Source of the DNA: Mycobacterium sp.
GTDB taxonomy: Bacteria > Actinomycetota > Actinomycetes > Mycobacteriales > Mycobacteriaceae
Length of the DNA stretch: 57,548 nucleotides
Reading direction: 5' to 3'
NCBI GenBank assembly: GCA_021732005.1
Contig: JAKFVT010000064.1
Coordinates: 1-57,548, forward strand
The notes beneath the pieces are model-generated. The model was not told the origin of the DNA. It did not search any database and saw only the letters and a list, made by a program, of their open reading frames with translations. The position numbers and the translations under genes are program-made. This document shows positions 50,479 to 57,548 of the stretch, one piece after another. The number at the start of each line of letters is the position of its first letter. Within the stretch, counting starts at the first letter, position 1.

Positions 50479-51518
50479 CAACGACCGGCTCGGCCGGCGG
50501 TGACCTGGCCCGCGATGACCGGGAGGCCGGGGTCGCTGGGCACATCCAGCGGCGACGGGGCAGCGCCGGCCGCGATCAGGTGCGCGGCGAACGAGGCGAT
50601 CATCGCCCCATTGTCGGTGCACAACCGCGGTCGCGGAATACGAAGCGTCAAACCTGCTGCGGCGCAGCGTTCTTCGGCCAGTTCGCGTAATCGCGAGTTG
50701 GCCGCGACTCCGCCGGCGATCAGCAGTGTCGACACTCCGAGCTCGGTGGCCGCCCGTACCGCCTTGGCGGTGAGCACATCGGCGACGGCTTCCTGGAATC
50801 CCGCGGCGACGTCGGCGGTCGGTGCGTCGGGATGGCGTTCGACATAGCGGGCCACGGCGGTCTTGAGGCCGGAGAACGAGAATGCGAACGGTTCATCGCG
50901 GGGGCCGGTCATGCCGCGCGGGAAGGCGATTGCGGTGCGATCCCCGGTGCGCGCCAGCTCGTCCAGCGGCCGGCCGCCGGGATAGCCCAGGCCGAGCAGC
51001 CGGGCCACCTTGTCGTAGGCCTCCCCCGCCGCATCGTCGACGGTGCTGCCCAGCTCGACGATCGGCTCGCCCAGCGAGCGCACATGCAGCAGATGGGTGT
51101 GCCCACCGGATACCAGCAGCCCAACACATTCCGGAAGTGGGCCGTGGTCGAAGACATCGGCTGCGAGATGTCCGCCCAGATGGTTGACGGCGTAAAACGA
51201 CACACCCCACGCGGCGGCGTACGCCTTGGCGGCGGCCACCCCGACCAGCAGGGCACCGGCCAGCCCGGGCCCGATCGTAGCCGCGACGACGTCGGGCTTG
51301 TCGATGCCGGCGGCCTGCATTGCCCGGCGCATGGTGGGCCCGAGCGCTTCGAGGTGTGCGCGGGACGCGATCTCGGGGACGACTCCGCCGAACCGGGCGT
51401 GCTCGTCGACGCTAGAGGCCACCTCGTCGGCCAGTAGCGTGACGGTGCCGTCGTCGTCAAGCCGCGCGATACCGACTCCTGTTTCGTCACAGGAGCTTTC
51501 GATGGCCAAGATTTTCAT
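50478..51518 (-). CDS. tsaD: tRNA N6-threonylcarbamoyladenosine transferase TsaD
   Basis: Transfers the threonylcarbamoyl group to A37 of tRNAs that decode ANN codons, together with TsaB and TsaE. The 346 residues form the ASKHA (actin-like) fold. The metal ligands are His in NHLGGHLAADV, the N-terminus reads LAIESSCDETGVGIA, and VSGGHTHL and GGVAANSRLR bind the nucleotide. Length and motifs are complete. The ATG overlaps the rimI stop by four bases (ATGA), and its stop overlaps the following hydrolase start. The universal t6A modification makes it essential in most bacteria. TsaC is expected elsewhere. Confidence 0.96.
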   Translation of the reverse strand: MKILAIESSCDETGVGIARLDDDGTVTLLADEVASSVDEHARFGGVVPEIASRAHLEALGPTMRRAMQAAGIDKPDVVAATIGPGLAGALLVGVAAAKAYAAAWGVSFYAVNHLGGHLAADVFDHGPLPECVGLLVSGGHTHLLHVRSLGEPIVELGSTVDDAAGEAYDKVARLLGLGYPGGRPLDELARTGDRTAIAFPRGMTGPRDEPFAFSFSGLKTAVARYVERHPDAPTADVAAGFQEAVADVLTAKAVRAATELGVSTLLIAGGVAANSRLRELAEERCAAAGLTLRIPRPRLCTDNGAMIASFAAHLIAAGAAPSPLDVPSDPGLPVIAGQVTAGRAGR

Positions 51519-51970
51519 TGCGGATCCCGTCGCATGGTGTAGGCGTCGGCACCGCTGACCCGGTAGTAGCGTTTGCGCACACCGACCTTGGTGAAGCCGA
51601 GGCTGGTGTACAGCGCGATCGCCGGCTCGTTGTCGGTGCGCACCTCCAGGAACACGGTCGACTTCGGGCCGACCTCACTGAGCAGCTCGACCATCATCTG
51701 CCGACCGATCCCCTGCCCCTGATAGCCGGGATCGACGCCGACGGTGTGGATCTCGTATTCGAACGGCGGCATGCGGCCCAACCGGGAGATGCCGGCGTAC
51801 CCGACCAGCTTGTCGTCCACCCGGGCCGCGACGTACCGGTTGTGCGGGGCGGCCAGTTCACGCACGAATGCGAAATCCGGCCATGGATCGTCGCCGTCGA
51901 AGAGCAGGTTCTCCAACTCGGCACAGCGGGCGGCGTCATCTTTCTGCAACGGGCCGTAACGAATGTTCAT
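51515..51970 (-). CDS. rimI: Ribosomal-protein-alanine N-acetyltransferase RimI
   Basis: A 151-residue GNAT acetyltransferase. The acetyl-CoA motif VGVDPGYQGQGIGRQMM lies near residue 90, preceded by the substrate-side YAGISRLGRMPPFEYEIHT and followed by FLEVRTDNEPAIALYTSLGFTK. RimI acetylates N-termini such as that of ribosomal protein S18; mycobacterial RimI also acetylates other proteins in vitro, as I recall. The start ATG 51970 (MNIRYGPLQKDD) was selected because it overlaps the tsaB stop by four bases; the longer upstream reading is arginine- and glycine-rich and non-family. Confidence 0.93.
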   Translation of the reverse strand: MNIRYGPLQKDDAARCAELENLLFDGDDPWPDFAFVRELAAPHNRYVAARVDDKLVGYAGISRLGRMPPFEYEIHTVGVDPGYQGQGIGRQMMVELLSEVGPKSTVFLEVRTDNEPAIALYTSLGFTKVGVRKRYYRVSGADAYTMRRDPQ

Positions 51971-52611
51971 CGCAGAACTCCGCGCTCGGCGAGCGTCTTC
52001 GCATCCGGGCGCCGCAGGTACAGCGGAACCAACGGCGCCGGCACCCCATCCCAATCGGACACGGCGGCAACCAGTCCCGTCGCCGTCGGGTAAGCGGGCC
52101 CGATCACCGGCAGGCCGAACAACGCGGCATGATCCGGCGATCCCGCCACGCCCGCGACATCACCGACCGGTACGTCGGCGGCGGCGGCGACGCCAGGACC
52201 GTCGACGCGGACCCCGTCGGCGTACCGCACCCAGTACACCTCCCGGCGGCGGGCATCGGTGACCACCAGGACCGCCCCGGAAGTCTGCGTCCCGATGCCG
52301 TCCAGGCTGCACACCCCGAACACCGGCCGATCCAGCGCGTGCCCGTAGGCGGCGGCGGTGGCCATCCCGACCCGCAGGCCGGTGAAAGGGCCTGGGCCGC
52401 AACCCACCACGACGGCGTCGAGGTCGGACATGGCCAAACCGGCGTCCGACACCGCCGCGACCACATTGGGGGTCAGCGTCTCGGCATGGGCGCGTGCGTC
52501 GAGGGTGATCCGCTGCGCGGCCACTGTCGGGTTGCCGGAGCCGTCGCGCACCACCACCGCGGCGGTGACGGCCGGAGTGGCGGTGTCGATGACCAGAATG
52601 GTGCGGATCAT
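51967..52611 (-). CDS. tsaB: t6A biosynthesis protein TsaB
   Basis: A 214-residue partner of TsaD that lacks catalytic residues of its own and scaffolds the t6A complex. ASKHA motifs are seen in ILVIDTATPAVTAAVV and VVGCGPGPFTGLRVGMATA, the latter the family signature. The start ATG 52611 begins MIRTILVID; it shares four bases with the tsaE stop, while upstream in-frame ATGs at 52623 and 52629 were not used. Fusion of order tsaE-tsaB-rimI-tsaD is standard in actinobacteria. Confidence 0.94.
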   Translation of the reverse strand: MIRTILVIDTATPAVTAAVVVRDGSGNPTVAAQRITLDARAHAETLTPNVVAAVSDAGLAMSDLDAVVVGCGPGPFTGLRVGMATAAAYGHALDRPVFGVCSLDGIGTQTSGAVLVVTDARRREVYWVRYADGVRVDGPGVAAAADVPVGDVAGVAGSPDHAALFGLPVIGPAYPTATGLVAAVSDWDGVPAPLVPLYLRRPDAKTLAERGVLR

Positions 52612-53081
52612 CGGTGGCTCCATCGCCATGTCGCGGTGCGCACTTCGCTCTCGGCGCTGCGCTCAAGCCTGACGTCGAGATGGTTCTCCGACAGCCGCTC
52701 GGCCAGACCTTCGCCCCATTCGACCACGACGACGGCGTCATCGAGGTCGGCGTCGAGATCCAGCGAATCGAGTTCGGCCAGCAGATCGGCACCGGTGTGT
52801 TCGAGGAGCCGGTAGACGTCGACATGCACCAGCTCCGGGGTTCCCGGCCGACGTGCCCGATGCACGCGGGCCAGCACGAACGTCGGTGAGGTCACCGGAC
52901 CCTCCACATCCATGCCGAGCGCAATTCCCTTGGTGAAAGCCGTCTTTCCGGCGCCAAGCGGCCCGGACAGGACAACGACGTCGCCGGCCCGCAGTTGCCG
53001 GCCGAACTGCTCGCCGAGCGCGATGGTGTCCTCGACGGTGGGCAGTTCGCGGGTGCCGTCCTGCACCTTCGTGCTATCCAC
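52608..53081 (-). CDS. tsaE: t6A biosynthesis ATPase TsaE
   Basis: A 157-residue P-loop ATPase that drives turnover of the TsaBD complex. Walker A is VVLSGPLGAGKTAFTKG near residues 37-52, the switch region VTSPTFVLARVHRA follows, and HVDVYRL with VVVEWGEGL supplies the Walker-B-like and conserved Glu residues. GTG 53081 was chosen as the start: it overlaps the end of the upstream hydrolase by eight bases; an upstream ATG at 53135 lies deeper in that gene. Confidence 0.93.
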   Translation of the reverse strand: MDSTKVQDGTRELPTVEDTIALGEQFGRQLRAGDVVVLSGPLGAGKTAFTKGIALGMDVEGPVTSPTFVLARVHRARRPGTPELVHVDVYRLLEHTGADLLAELDSLDLDADLDDAVVVVEWGEGLAERLSENHLDVRLERSAESEVRTATWRWSHR

Positions 53082-54273
53082 GGTTCCGGTCCTTGAGTCG
53101 TCGGGCGAATGCCACCAGTTTCGACGGGGTCGCACGCTCGACCAAGCTCACCAGCGCGTCGTTGATCAGCTCAGGCTGCTCCAGCTGCACGAGGTGTCCG
53201 GCACCGGCCACGATCAGCAATTCACTGTTGGGCAGCACCGCCGCCATCTCCTCGGAATGCACCATCGGCGTGAGTACGTCGTGATCGCCGCAGGCGATCA
53301 ACGTCGGGATTCGAGCCAGCACGGGCAGCGCGGCGCTCTCGTCGTGGACTTCCAGGGCGTGCAGGAACTCCACCAGAGTCGCGATCGGCGTGTCGTGAAT
53401 CATCTTCTCGGAGAACGCGACAACGCTCGGACTCATATGGTCGTCGCCGTACGAGGCGGCACGCAGAATGGGGCGGATCACCGAGCGCGCCGCACCGCGG
53501 GTGCGGTGGATCAGCCTGGGCGCGTACCGGGCGGCGAAGCGCACCGCCTCCAGCGCGGGGTTCTGCAGAATCTCGCCGAGCGGTGAGCGGGACAGCCCTT
53601 CGGCGGCAGACGAGATCAGCGCCGCGCCGACGATGCGGCTGCCGTAATGCTTGGGGAACTGGCGGGCATGCGACAGCACGGTCATGCCGCCCATCGAGTG
53701 TCCGACGAGTACCACCGGGCCACGCGGAACCATCACTTGCAGAATGGTTTCCAGGTCCTTGCCCAATTGCTCAACCGTGTAGGTGTCGACGGGCGCGGCG
53801 CTGGACTGGCCGTGGCCGCGCTGGTCGTAGAACACCATCCGGACCTGATCGCCCCACCGGGATGCCAGTGCCGCTCGCTGGAAATGGAACGATCCCATCT
53901 GCAAACAGAATCCGTGCGCGAACACCACGGTCAAGGGAGCGGTGGTGGGTCCGACCTCGCGCACCACCAGCGGGATACCGTCCGGGGTGGTCACCACACA
54001 ACCACGGTCGGCGTCCAGCAGCCCGAAATCCTCACGCTGATAGACATCTTCGATACCCGACCGCTGCCCGAACGAACGAGCCGCCGAAACGCCGGCGACC
54101 GTGCCGACGGCGCCCAGTCCGGCGACCCCGGCCAGCAGACCGGCGCGCTTGCCGACGCCGAGACCCGGATGGTCAGCCTTGCGCGCCAACCGCTCAGCGC
54201 TCTTCTCGGCGCGGCGGGCCAGCCGCTGATCGATGCCGCGCGGCTTGGGACTCTTCTCCCCGTCACTGCCCAT
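53074..54273 (-). CDS. Alpha/beta hydrolase between alr and tsaE
   Basis: A 399-residue alpha/beta hydrolase. The nucleophile elbow is VLVGHSMGGM with Ser near 195, the oxyanion His-Gly is in VVFAHGFCLQMGSFHF, the acid residue is in ACGDHDVLTP, and catalytic His in AGAGHLVQLEQP. The N-terminal 75 residues are unusual: first a strongly basic stretch (KPRGIDQRLARRAEKSAERLARKAD), then a hydrophobic segment (AGLLAGVAGLGAVGTVAGVSA), so the protein may be membrane-associated with the catalytic domain following. It overlaps alr by 11 bases and tsaE by 8, so it is part of one tightly packed operon. Substrate unknown; lipid or peptidoglycan-related esters are possible by context. Confidence 0.85.
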   Translation of the reverse strand: MGSDGEKSPKPRGIDQRLARRAEKSAERLARKADHPGLGVGKRAGLLAGVAGLGAVGTVAGVSAARSFGQRSGIEDVYQREDFGLLDADRGCVVTTPDGIPLVVREVGPTTAPLTVVFAHGFCLQMGSFHFQRAALASRWGDQVRMVFYDQRGHGQSSAAPVDTYTVEQLGKDLETILQVMVPRGPVVLVGHSMGGMTVLSHARQFPKHYGSRIVGAALISSAAEGLSRSPLGEILQNPALEAVRFAARYAPRLIHRTRGAARSVIRPILRAASYGDDHMSPSVVAFSEKMIHDTPIATLVEFLHALEVHDESAALPVLARIPTLIACGDHDVLTPMVHSEEMAAVLPNSELLIVAGAGHLVQLEQPELINDALVSLVERATPSKLVAFARRLKDRNRG

Positions 54274-55450
54274 CGGCGCCGGGCTCCCGGTACGTGCGCA
54301 CCACGCGTCCGCGCGGGCTGGTTACCACCTCGTAGTGGATGGTGCCGAGCAGGTCGGCCCAATCCTGAGCGGTCTGTTCACCGGATGTGCCCGGGCCGAA
54401 CAGGATCGCCTCGTCCCCGGCGGCGGCTCCGGGATCGCCGGGACCGAGATCGACGACGAACTGGTCCATGCAGACCCGCCCGACACTGCGCCGCAGCCGC
54501 CCGTTGATCAGGATGTCGATGCGGCCGCCGAGTGTGCGATACAGCCCGTCGGCGTACCCGATGGGCAGCAACGCCAGATTCGTGTCCCGCTCCGCGATCC
54601 AGGTGTGGCCGTACGACACACCGTCACCAGCCTTGACCGGCTTGACCATCGCCACGGTGCAGCGAAGCGTCATCGCCGGGCGCAAGCCCATGTCGCCACG
54701 CTCCGGGATGGGGCTCAGCCCGTACACCGCGATGCCGGGGCGGACCATGTCGAAACCCAGATCCGGTCGGGTCATCGCCGACGGCGAGTTGGACAGGTGC
54801 GCGACGTCGAATTCGATTCCACGCGAACGTGCTTCGGCGATCATTGCGGTAAAGCGCTGCGCCTGAAGGTCGTTGAGCGGATCGTCGGGGACATCGCCGT
54901 TGGCAAGGTGCGACATGATGCCCCGCAGCCGGATCGCGTCGGCGGCCGCGGCGCGCTGGAGTTCGGTCAGCAGGGCCGGGTAGTCGGCGGCGCTGACCCC
55001 GTTGCGGTTGAGTCCGGTGTCGACCTTGACGGTGACCTCCGCCGTGCGCCCGGTGCGTTCAACGGCGTCGAGCACCGCACCGACCTGATGCACAGATGAC
55101 ACGGCGACTCCGACGTCGGCGGTCAGCGCCGGGGCGAAGTCGGTGCCCGGCGGGTGCAGCCACGCCAGAACCGGCGCCGTGATGCCACCCTGGCGCAGCG
55201 TCAGCGCCTCGTCGATCGTGGCCACTCCCAACTCGGCTGCACCGGCGTCCACCGCCGCACGGCCGGCCGCAACAGCGCCGTGGCCATAGGCGTCGGCTTT
55301 GACAACCGCCATCACCTGGGCGGAGCCCGCGTGCTCACGCAGAACGCGCACATTGTGGGCGATCGCCCCCAGATCGACGATCGCTTCGGCGCCGGGGCGC
55401 CAAACCTGGGTGTGCGTCGACGGGGTCAACGAAGTCGTGTGCATAGTCAT
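54263..55450 (-). CDS. alr: Alanine racemase
   Basis: Interconverts L- and D-alanine for peptidoglycan synthesis; the target of D-cycloserine. The 395-residue PLP enzyme has the cofactor Lys51 in MAVVKADAYGHG, an N-terminal TIM-like barrel (VKVDTGLNRNGV, SHLANGD), and a C-terminal beta domain with VSYGHTW, supplying the second catalytic Tyr, and RVCMDQFVVDLG. ATG 55450 (MTMHTTSL) was chosen; ATG 55444 is an alternative, and the long upstream open frame is arginine-rich shadow. It leads the alr-hydrolase-tsaE-tsaB-rimI-tsaD-hydrolase unit, corresponding to Rv3423c and neighbours. Confidence 0.96.
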   Translation of the reverse strand: MTMHTTSLTPSTHTQVWRPGAEAIVDLGAIAHNVRVLREHAGSAQVMAVVKADAYGHGAVAAGRAAVDAGAAELGVATIDEALTLRQGGITAPVLAWLHPPGTDFAPALTADVGVAVSSVHQVGAVLDAVERTGRTAEVTVKVDTGLNRNGVSAADYPALLTELQRAAAADAIRLRGIMSHLANGDVPDDPLNDLQAQRFTAMIAEARSRGIEFDVAHLSNSPSAMTRPDLGFDMVRPGIAVYGLSPIPERGDMGLRPAMTLRCTVAMVKPVKAGDGVSYGHTWIAERDTNLALLPIGYADGLYRTLGGRIDILINGRLRRSVGRVCMDQFVVDLGPGDPGAAAGDEAILFGPGTSGEQTAQDWADLLGTIHYEVVTSPRGRVVRTYREPGADGQ

Positions 55451-55545
55451 GTCACCGCCGCCAATTGTCCCAGAAACCGACACGGGAGCCCGCATAGGGC
55501 GCTGACCTGTCATTTCCTGCCGGTGGGAGCGGTAGAGTCGGCCGA

Positions 55546-56361
55546 ATGCGGGTGCTGTCGATGGACGACGCCGTCCTGGCCGAACGTCCCGACCTGAGCG
55601 GGCCGTCCGAGCAGCCGGCCCACGCCCGGATCGCCATCTGGCTGGAGAAACTGATCGTCTCCGGGGTGCTGGCGCCCGGCGACAAGTTGCCGGCCGAGGT
55701 CGAGATCGCCGGTGCGCTCGGCGTGAGCCGAATGACGCTGCGCCAGGCGCTGGCGGCAATCGAAGCCAAAGGGCTCATCAGGCGCAGTCGGGGACGCTTC
55801 GGGGGCAACTTCGTCGAGACGCCGCGGCTGGAGTTCGACCACATCGGCCTGCCCGGGTTCACCGAGCAGTTGCGCAGGCTGGATATGGCCGCCGGCGCAC
55901 GGGTGATCGGCGCGGTTACCCGCCCGGCGACCGCCGTGGTGCGCCAGGCCCTGCGGCTCAAGCGCGGCGCCCAGGTGCACAAGGTCGTCCGGATGCGCTC
56001 GGCCAACAACACGCCGGTGCTGATCGAGGAGACGTACCTCCCTGCGGCCCGGTTTCCCGGACTGCTGTCCGCCGACCTGACCGGCTCGATGTACGCACTG
56101 ATGGCGGACGAATTCGACACCCCGCTGCGTTCGGCGGACGAGCACATCGAGGCGGTGCCGGCCAGCGAGTCGTCGGCCGGGCTGCTCGGCGTTGCGATCG
56201 GCGATCCATTGCTTCTGGTCACGCGAACGGCCTACGACCGCAACGATGTTCCGGTTGAATTCTCCTACGACTATTTCCGCTCCGATCGCACCCGGATCCG
56301 GGTCAAGTCCGGCGTCGACCGCGGACCCGATGCCGCAGTGGAGACCTCGCCCGCGTCCTAA
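55546..56361 (+). CDS. GntR-family (HutC/UTRA type) transcriptional regulator
   Basis: A 271-residue GntR regulator. The winged helix (about 25-95) has LIVSGVLAPGDKLPAEVEIAGALGVSRMTLRQALAAIEAKGLI, seen as GDKLPAEVEIA, GVSRMTLRQAL and GLIRRSRG. The C-terminal UTRA domain (about 100-255) contains VVRMRSANNTPVLIEETYLP, LGVAIGDPLLLVTRTAYDRNDVPVEFSYDYFRSDR, key parts EETYLP and PVEFSYDYFR. HutC-type proteins bind small ligands such as sugars or amino-acid intermediates. ATG 55546 was chosen; ATG 55561 is possible. It is divergent from alr, with 95 bases between. Target genes are not evident. Confidence 0.88.
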   Translation: MRVLSMDDAVLAERPDLSGPSEQPAHARIAIWLEKLIVSGVLAPGDKLPAEVEIAGALGVSRMTLRQALAAIEAKGLIRRSRGRFGGNFVETPRLEFDHIGLPGFTEQLRRLDMAAGARVIGAVTRPATAVVRQALRLKRGAQVHKVVRMRSANNTPVLIEETYLPAARFPGLLSADLTGSMYALMADEFDTPLRSADEHIEAVPASESSAGLLGVAIGDPLLLVTRTAYDRNDVPVEFSYDYFRSDRTRIRVKSGVDRGPDAAVETSPAS

Positions 56362-56404
56362 CGTCGGAGCGCGTTTTGTCGGACCCTGCTGTCATCATGG
56401 AGTT

Positions 56405-57548
56405 ATGTCCTCGACCGCCGTGCTCAGCCCGAAGGAGCGCCTGGAGGTGGTGTTCGAGGAGTTGGCGGAACTGGCCGGTCAGCGTAATGCGATCGACGGC
56501 CGCATCGTTAAGCTTGTCGCCGAATTGGATCACGACGAACTCTGCGGCATGACCGGGGCGCGCTCCGTCGCCGCCGTGGTGGCCTGGAAGCTGGGCACCT
56601 CATCCTCCAACGCCAACACCATTTCCGCTGTCGCGCACCGGTTTGCGGAGTTTCCCCGCTGCACGGCGGGCATGTTGGAAGGCCGGTTGTCGCTGGATCA
56701 GGTCGGCGTCATCGCCGAACGAGCCGCTGACGGCTCCGATGAGCACTACGCCCGGCTCGCCACGGTCGCAACAGTCAGCCAGCTGCGCACAGCCATCAAG
56801 CTCGAACCCAGGCCCGACAGCGCGTCCCGCCCAGAACCGCAACGCAACATCACCAAAACCTCGGGTGAAGACACGACCACCTGGAAGATCACCCTTCCGC
56901 ACCGCGACGCAGCCACCGTCGACGCCGCACTGCAGTCCCACCACGATGCGCTGGTCGCAGACTGGAAACGCGACCACGACGCCGACTCTGCAGACAACGC
57001 GCCACCGTTACCGAACACCACCGATGCGTTCCTGAGCCTGGTCGAGGCAGGATGGGACACCGACGTGGCTCGCCGCCCCCACGGGCAACGCACCACCGTG
57101 GTGGTCCACGTCGACGTCGAAAAGCACACCGGGCAACTGCATCTGGGTCCGCTGCTCTCCGATGGCGATCGCCACTACCTGACGTGCGACGCCACCTGCG
57201 AAGCATGGTTCGAACGCGACGGCCAGCCCATCGGCGCCGGCCGCACCACCCGAACCATCAACCGGCGGCTCCGCCGCGCCCTCGAACACCGCGACGCCAC
57301 CTGCGCAGTCCCCGGCTGCGGCGCCACCCGCGGGCTACATGCTCACCACATCCAGCACTGGGAAGACGGCGGCCCCACCGAACTGCACAACCTGGTGCTG
57401 CTGTGCCCCTATCACCACCGCGCACACCACCACGGAGACATCACCATCTCCGGGCCTGCGCACCAGCTCACCGTCGTCGACAGCGACGGCGACCCCCTCA
57501 GCTCGAGATCACTCGCCCGCCCACCCAACCATCCACCACCGACGGTCC
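56405..57548 (+). CDS. 13E12-repeat (DUF222) HNH endonuclease domain protein, 3' end cut by window
   Basis: The open frame from ATG 56405 runs off the right edge (at least 381 residues). The DUF222 part (about 10-270) has LEVVFEELAELAGQRNAIDGR, AEFPRCTAGMLEGRLSLDQVGVIAERA, key parts FEELAEL and GRLSLDQVGVIAER. The HNH core follows near 290-340: CAVPGC, then LHAHHIQHWEDGGPTELHNLVLLC and YHHRAHH. Both halves look intact. This is the 13E12 family, present in many copies in mycobacteria. It differs from the left-edge copy in the HNH region, so they are distant paralogues rather than recent duplicates. It follows the GntR gene by 43 bases. Confidence 0.85.
   Translation, partial: MSSTAVLSPKERLEVVFEELAELAGQRNAIDGRIVKLVAELDHDELCGMTGARSVAAVVAWKLGTSSSNANTISAVAHRFAEFPRCTAGMLEGRLSLDQVGVIAERAADGSDEHYARLATVATVSQLRTAIKLEPRPDSASRPEPQRNITKTSGEDTTTWKITLPHRDAATVDAALQSHHDALVADWKRDHDADSADNAPPLPNTTDAFLSLVEAGWDTDVARRPHGQRTTVVVHVDVEKHTGQLHLGPLLSDGDRHYLTCDATCEAWFERDGQPIGAGRTTRTINRRLRRALEHRDATCAVPGCGATRGLHAHHIQHWEDGGPTELHNLVLLCPYHHRAHHHGDITISGPAHQLTVVDSDGDPLSSRSLARPPNHPPPTV

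Overview
The window is high-GC actinobacterial DNA from a mycobacterium, most likely a fast-growing Mycolicibacterium-type species. The basis is gene order and protein content that I recognise from M. tuberculosis Rv3370c to Rv3423c: dnaE2, htdY, lpqD, acrA1, iunH, imuB, imuA', guaA, the Rv3400/Rv3401 pair, choD, guaB3, guaB2, Rv3412, rsdA, sigD, Rv3415c, whiB3, groEL1, groES, tsaD, rimI, tsaB, tsaE and alr. These names come from memory of the families; no database search was run.

Layout. 0-6 kb: tail of a 13E12-type HNH protein, the error-prone polymerase dnaE2, and a divergent HelD/HelR-type RNA polymerase-recycling ATPase. The dnaE2/helR intergenic region holds a LexA box and a rifamycin-associated-element-like inverted repeat. 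6-16 kb: a secreted porin-like protein, a DUF899/VIT transporter pair, lipid genes (htdY, a thioesterase, acrA1), lpqD, a large LuxR-type ATPase regulator and a nucleoside hydrolase. 16-30 kb: imuB-imuA' (the other half of the DnaE2 mutasome, with its own LexA box), class I fructose-bisphosphate aldolase, guaA, an esterase, a beta-phosphoglucomutase/GH65 pair, and choD-guaB3-guaB2. 30-34 kb: DUF5319, sigD with its anti-sigma gene rsdA, Rv3415c-like and whiB3.

34-47.2 kb is an accessory block between whiB3 and groEL1, which as I recall are adjacent in M. tuberculosis. It holds a leftward envelope-type operon (M15-like secreted peptidase, DUF4349 lipoprotein, CocE hydrolase, NmrA-like protein), a PucR regulator, a Gre-like factor, an alcohol dehydrogenase, an MpaB/TetR divergent pair with a clear operator, several small secreted or membrane proteins, OsmC and a membrane class III adenylate cyclase. 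47.2-57.5 kb: groES-groEL1 under a CIRCE operator, then (all leftward, with overlapping stops and starts) alr, hydrolase, tsaE, tsaB, rimI, tsaD and an epoxide-hydrolase-like gene, followed by a GntR regulator and a second 13E12-type HNH protein cut by the window end.

Main themes are DNA-damage mutagenesis (two LexA-boxed loci), rifamycin/transcription stress (helR, the Gre-like factor), GMP synthesis, stress sigma and redox regulation (sigD/rsdA/whiB3), protein folding (groES/groEL1) and t6A tRNA modification. No tRNA, rRNA, CRISPR array, phage or intact insertion sequence was seen. Many start codons were chosen from RBS position, overlap and remembered homologues and remain predictions.
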